Part shown: positions 6,539 to 9,557 of the stretch, one piece after another
How positions within the stretch are numbered: the first letter of the stretch is position 1
How the letters are laid out: every line of letters starts with the position of its first letter
Assembly: GCA_002441395.1 (NCBI GenBank)
Contig: DJVZ01000054.1
Span: 42,052-51,608, forward strand
Direction of reading: 5' to 3'
DNA from: Spirochaetaceae bacterium UBA6243
GTDB lineage: Bacteria > Spirochaetota > Spirochaetia > Treponematales > Rectinemataceae
DNA: 9,557 nt
Program-made: the position numbers and the translations under genes
The notes under the pieces: model-generated
What the model was told of the DNA's origin: nothing
The model's database searches: none
What the model saw: only the letters and a program-made list of their open reading frames with translations

Positions 6539-7723
6539 ATGGATTCATTCAGCTATTACATGCCGTCGAGACTGATCTTCGGTCCCGGCAAGCTTGCGGA
6601 ACTCGCCACCACATCGTACTTCCCATGGGAAAAGGCTCTTCTGGTCATAGGTTCGGGCGGGGCCATGCGCCGTTCAGGTACCCTTGCGCGGGTACAGAGT
6701 CTTCTTGCTTCGCGTGGCGTGGCGGTCCTTGTCTACGACAAGATCAAACCGAATCCCGAGATGGATCAGGTTGAGGAAGCGGCGCGTATCGCGAGGGAAG
6801 CGGACTGCGATGTCGTCGTCGGCCTCGGGGGAGGCTCGACCATCGATTCGGCCAAGAGCATAGCCATGCTCGCGAAGAATCCAGGCCGCTACTGGGACTA
6901 CATCATGTCCGGAACGGGTGGCCGCAAGATACCGGTGAACGGCGCGCTTCCCATCGTGGCCATAACGACGACCGCGGGCACGGGGACCGAGTCCGATCCC
7001 TGGACGGTCCAGACTAACCCTCAAACCAGGGAGAAGATCGGCTGGGGAACCGACTGCACCTATCCGACCCTCTCGATCGTCGACCCCGAGCTCATGATTT
7101 CGCTGCCGCCCAAACAGACCGCCTACACGGGAATGGATGCGTTTTTCCACTCGGTTGAAGCCTACCTTGCGACCTGCCATCAGCCGGCAAGCGATCTTCT
7201 CGCCCTCGATGCGGTATCGCGCCTGACGAAATGGCTCCCCGTCGCCGTAGCCGACGGATCGAACATCGAAGCAAGGACATCGGTGGCGTGGGCGAATACG
7301 GAGGCGGGAATCTGCGAATCCCTTTCGTCGTGTATTTCGCACCATTCCCTCGAGCACGCACTGAGTGCCTTCTACCCGGCGGTGGCGCACGGTTGCGGCT
7401 TGACGATGCTGTCGGTCGCCTACTTCGGCGACGTGGCGGAAAGGAATCCCGAGCGGTTCGCGGACTTGGCCAGGGCCATGGGAGAGGATGTCGATGCGCT
7501 CGCTGATGCGGAGCGCCCCTTCGCCTTCATCAAGGCTCTTGAAAAGCTGATAGCGGCGGCGGGCCTTGCCGGCGAAAAGTTCTCCGATTATGGTGTCAAG
7601 AAGTCCGACATACCGGCAATGGCCCAAAATGCACTTACGGCGATGGGTGGGCTCTTCGCCTGCACACCCGTAAAGCAGGAGCAGGCCGATGTCGAGCGTA
7701 TTTTCGAGCGCGCGTATCGCTGA
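6539..7723 (+). CDS. Iron-containing alcohol dehydrogenase (second, distinct paralogue)
   Basis: A complete 394-residue group III alcohol dehydrogenase. GLGGGSTIDSAK (95-106) is the nucleotide-binding loop, TTAGTGTESD (144-153) the second cofactor loop, and D200, H204, H269 and H284, with H273 between them, are the expected metal ligands; the H273-H284 interval is one residue longer than in the neighbouring dehydrogenase. The two proteins differ clearly along their length, so this is an old paralogue or separate acquisition, not a recent duplicate. The presence of TAGTGTESD and absence of the YGGGS/YGKES block place it nearer the 1,3-propanediol/methanol/butanol-type enzymes than YqhD. It should reduce or oxidise a small alcohol/aldehyde pair with NAD(H) or NADP(H); the substrate is not determinable. 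A DinB-family gene follows 36 bases downstream with no terminator between, so they are probably co-transcribed. Third-codon positions are richer in G/C than in the minus-strand paralogue. Confidence 0.93.
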   Translation: MDSFSYYMPSRLIFGPGKLAELATTSYFPWEKALLVIGSGGAMRRSGTLARVQSLLASRGVAVLVYDKIKPNPEMDQVEEAARIAREADCDVVVGLGGGSTIDSAKSIAMLAKNPGRYWDYIMSGTGGRKIPVNGALPIVAITTTAGTGTESDPWTVQTNPQTREKIGWGTDCTYPTLSIVDPELMISLPPKQTAYTGMDAFFHSVEAYLATCHQPASDLLALDAVSRLTKWLPVAVADGSNIEARTSVAWANTEAGICESLSSCISHHSLEHALSAFYPAVAHGCGLTMLSVAYFGDVAERNPERFADLARAMGEDVDALADAERPFAFIKALEKLIAAAGLAGEKFSDYGVKKSDIPAMAQNALTAMGGLFACTPVKQEQADVERIFERAYR

Positions 7724-7759
7724 AGCGGCAGCTCGGCCCAGACGGGCAAGGAGGTTATC

Positions 7760-8272
7760 ATGGTCGAAGTCTTTCAGTACTATTCCAAGTGCAACAAAGT
7801 CATCAATGCGGAAATGATGGGGGTAATCGGCGGGGCGAAGGAGGATGTCTTCGATGCACCAGTCGACGGTTATTTCAAGAGCATCAAGGAACTACTCGAT
7901 CACATCTACGGCGCTGACGTAAGGGCGCTTTTGAGTTTCAGGACCGTCAGGGAATATGCGATTTTCAAGGATCCTTTTTTCAAAACACCGCCCGATCCCA
8001 AGGCGATGGTCTCGGCCGACTTTGCCTCGTTCAGGGAAAACAGAGAGCACCTCGACGCGCTTTTTGTCCAGCTGACCGACGAAATTGCCGAAGCCGATCT
8101 GTCAAAGTACGTCACGAGGACGACCCGGCAGGGCGAAAAACAGCAGAAGCTCTTCTGGAAGACACTCATGCACACCTTCAACCACCAGACTCACCATCGC
8201 GGAGCGGTAAGCCAGATTCTCGACCAGTTCAAAGTGGAGAACGACTATTCGGGCATGATACGGATTGATTGA
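7760..8272 (+). CDS. DinB-family (DinB/YfiT-like) putative metalloenzyme
   Basis: A 170-residue protein, normal for the DinB four-helix-bundle family. H48 (in LLDHIYGAD) together with H142 and H146 of NHQTHHRG (141-148) forms the three-histidine metal site characteristic of the family; the HHRG block is its best-known signature. Members include thiol-dependent S-transferases using bacillithiol or mycothiol, and many of unknown role; the founding member was named as damage-inducible. No DNA-binding or repair activity should be assumed from the name. The start is fixed by AAGGAGG at 7748-7754, five bases before the ATG. It follows the dehydrogenase by 36 bases and is followed by a terminator, making a two-gene operon. 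A role in handling a reactive aldehyde or its thiol adduct would suit that context but is only inference. Confidence 0.85.
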   Translation: MVEVFQYYSKCNKVINAEMMGVIGGAKEDVFDAPVDGYFKSIKELLDHIYGADVRALLSFRTVREYAIFKDPFFKTPPDPKAMVSADFASFRENREHLDALFVQLTDEIAEADLSKYVTRTTRQGEKQQKLFWKTLMHTFNHQTHHRGAVSQILDQFKVENDYSGMIRID

Positions 8273-8287
8273 TAGAGGGTGGCAATG

Positions 8288-8335
8288 CAGGGACCGGCCC
8301 CGGGGAAACAGGCAGTTTTCCCGGGACCTGTTTTT
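8288..8335 (+). terminator. Rho-independent terminator after the DinB gene
   Basis: CCCGGGGAAA (8299-8308) pairs with TTTTCCCGGG (8316-8324, one bulged base), with CAGG/CCTG able to close outside, followed by T5 (8331-8335). It lies 15 bases past the DinB stop codon, between convergent genes. An alternative stem, AAACAGG (8306-8312) with CCTGTTT (8327-8333), overlaps the first. The minus-strand side has no T run, so it should act mainly on plus-strand transcripts. Confidence 0.7.
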
Positions 8336-8342
8336 CCTATGA

Positions 8343-9557
8343 TTATTCTGTCTTTATCATGGAGTAGCTATCGATGACCGACATGTCGTCGGCGCGATAC
8401 TCCGTGAAGGTGAAAACACCGCCCGAAATCGAGATGTGGCCGAACGAGGGAACTTTTCCCTGCCAGCGGGCGGCGCTGTAGGCTTCGGGGGCCGAGGAGT
8501 TCTTCCAGTCGTAGAATTTGCTCCCGCTTCCCGAATTGAAGGTGAGGTAGAGAATCCCGGTGGGATTGATTACCGTGCCGCTGGTATCCTGCACCTGGGT
8601 TTTCTGTGGTTTGCCGCCGAGCATCTGGAAGGTCCTGGTGTAGGCATGGTCGTGTCCCATGAGGACAATATCGATTTTGTACCGCTCGAGGACGGGAACG
8701 TAGGAGGCTCGCCGGTCGATGATATCCGGATCGTTGACATGGTCGGCTTCGCTGTAGATCGCGTGATGGAAGCAGGCAATCCGCCATGTTGTTCCGGGGT
8801 TTTTCGCCACGGCGTCGCGGATGAACAAGTCGTGGGTATAAACGCTTTCGGTATTGCTGTTCAGCATCAGGAACAGGGCGTTGCCATATCTGAACCAGTA
8901 GTCGCCATCGTTGCCGTACGAAACGCCATACTGCGATGATAGGTTCGGCAGGTTGTAATGATAGCCGTAGTATTCCCCCATGGCGAAATCGTGGTTGCCG
9001 TCGACCGTTGCCACAGGCAGGCTCCTGAGCTGCTTCGGCGAGAAATAGGTGAGGTACTCGGCATCCTGTTTGGCTCGATCGCTGTAATCGTTCACCTGGT
9101 CGCCAAGCGAGAGCATGAAGCTTGAATCGGGGTACAAGGCAGTCGCTTTGTTGAGCAGACTGGTCCATCCCGCCGTGTCGGCCTCGAGGGTCTTGGGCCC
9201 GGTGGCCTTGGATCCGAGCTGGGGGTCGCCAACCACGAGAAAACCGAAGGCTTTCGGATCCTGTGTGGAAACCACATAGGTGTCACTCCAGTTCGACCCG
9301 TCGCCCACCCGGTATACATACTCTGTTGAATTCGCAAGGCCGTTGACCGTTACTTTGTTGGAGAACAGCCCGGTGGGTGCCGTTACGTCGTCGGTATTGA
9401 AGGTCGTGGCGGTGACAATGGCCTGCGACCCGGAGAAAGAAACGGCCTTGTCCGCCGGAAATTCGGCACTGGTCTTGTCGGTCGCCTTGGCCATTTGGAC
9501 AATGGTTTTGCCGAGTTTAGGAGTAAGCCAGGCAAAATTGAGTTCGGAAGCGTTCGC
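8343..9557 (-). CDS. Purple-acid-phosphatase-like metallophosphoesterase, C-terminal part, cut by right edge
   Basis: The reading frame is open from the stop at 8343 to base 9557 (404 visible residues), so the true start is outside the window; the ATG at 9494 is internal, because the 21 codons before it continue the same fold (NASELNFAWLTP). Visible residues 1-97 look like the fibronectin-III-like N-domain of purple acid phosphatases, with NGLANSTEYVYRVGD as the typical strand pair. The calcineurin-like domain follows with GDPQ (D111, Q113), SLGDQVND (D153), VDGNHD (N188, H189), CFHH (H264/H265) and MGHDH (H302, H304), a full two-metal site. It should hydrolyse phosphomonoesters or diesters, probably outside the cytoplasm as in relatives, but no signal peptide is visible here. 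Gln113 stands where many family members have His. It is convergent with the DinB gene and ends just beyond the terminator. Confidence 0.85.
   Translation of the reverse strand, partial: ANASELNFAWLTPKLGKTIVQMAKATDKTSAEFPADKAVSFSGSQAIVTATTFNTDDVTAPTGLFSNKVTVNGLANSTEYVYRVGDGSNWSDTYVVSTQDPKAFGFLVVGDPQLGSKATGPKTLEADTAGWTSLLNKATALYPDSSFMLSLGDQVNDYSDRAKQDAEYLTYFSPKQLRSLPVATVDGNHDFAMGEYYGYHYNLPNLSSQYGVSYGNDGDYWFRYGNALFLMLNSNTESVYTHDLFIRDAVAKNPGTTWRIACFHHAIYSEADHVNDPDIIDRRASYVPVLERYKIDIVLMGHDHAYTRTFQMLGGKPQKTQVQDTSGTVINPTGILYLTFNSGSGSKFYDWKNSSAPEAYSAARWQGKVPSFGHISISGGVFTFTEYRADDMSVIDSYSMIKTE

Noticed and set aside
7724..7759. Separate promoter or terminator between the dehydrogenase and DinB genes
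   Set aside because: The gap holds only a ribosome binding site; no hairpin or promoter boxes are visible.
9495..9557. ATG at 9494 as the real start of the phosphoesterase, leaving an intergenic region to the edge
   Set aside because: The 21 codons before it are open and continue the beta-sandwich pattern, so the gene runs off the window.

Overview
The window carries seven protein-coding genes and no RNA genes, CRISPR arrays or intact mobile elements. The host looks like a free-living or host-associated bacterium with an outer membrane and moderately high GC. The combination of an HX4D acyltransferase with a long N-terminal lead, a DUF1848 protein, a secreted metalloprotease/beta-barrel protein and several iron-type alcohol dehydrogenases is what I would expect in a fermentative spirochaete (Treponema/Rectinema-like). 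That placement is an inference from general resemblance and is only moderately secure.

Layout. (1) Positions 1-309, minus: the first 103 codons of a glycerolipid-type acyltransferase that runs off the left edge. (2) 381-1235, plus: a DUF1848 protein with a radical-SAM-like cysteine cluster at its C-terminus. These two genes diverge from overlapping promoters that also hold a striking tandem pair of 18-bp TGTC-N10-GACA repeats (350-389). (3) 1279-2097, minus: a HAD-IIB type phosphatase, convergent with the DUF1848 gene, with a near-consensus promoter only a few bases before its start codon. (4) 2250-5177, plus: a 975-residue secreted protein combining a gluzincin-like HExxH zinc peptidase, a propeller-like middle and a probable C-terminal outer-membrane beta-barrel. 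(5) 5212-6384, minus, and (6) 6539-7723, plus: two different iron-containing alcohol dehydrogenases sharing a 154-bp divergent promoter region. (7) 7760-8272, plus: a DinB-family protein 36 bases behind the second dehydrogenase, probably the same operon, ending at a hairpin-plus-T-run terminator. (8) 8343-9557, minus: the C-terminal part of a secreted purple-acid-phosphatase-like metallophosphoesterase, cut by the right edge.

How they fit together. The two dehydrogenases and the DinB protein plausibly form an aldehyde/alcohol redox module, with the dehydrogenases recycling NAD(P)H in fermentation or clearing aldehydes. The peptidase-barrel protein and the phosphoesterase are probably envelope or exported scavenging enzymes. 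The acyltransferase, DUF1848 and HAD genes look like ordinary single-gene units. The right-hand part (from about 6,450) has a visibly more G+C-rich third-codon pattern than the dehydrogenase on the left, so the window may join segments of different history.

The most unusual items are the protease-propeller-barrel fusion, the tandem dyad repeats at 350-389 (operators or the worn end of an IS21-like element), and the dehydrogenase/DinB pairing. I found no clear evidence for a completely new multi-gene system.
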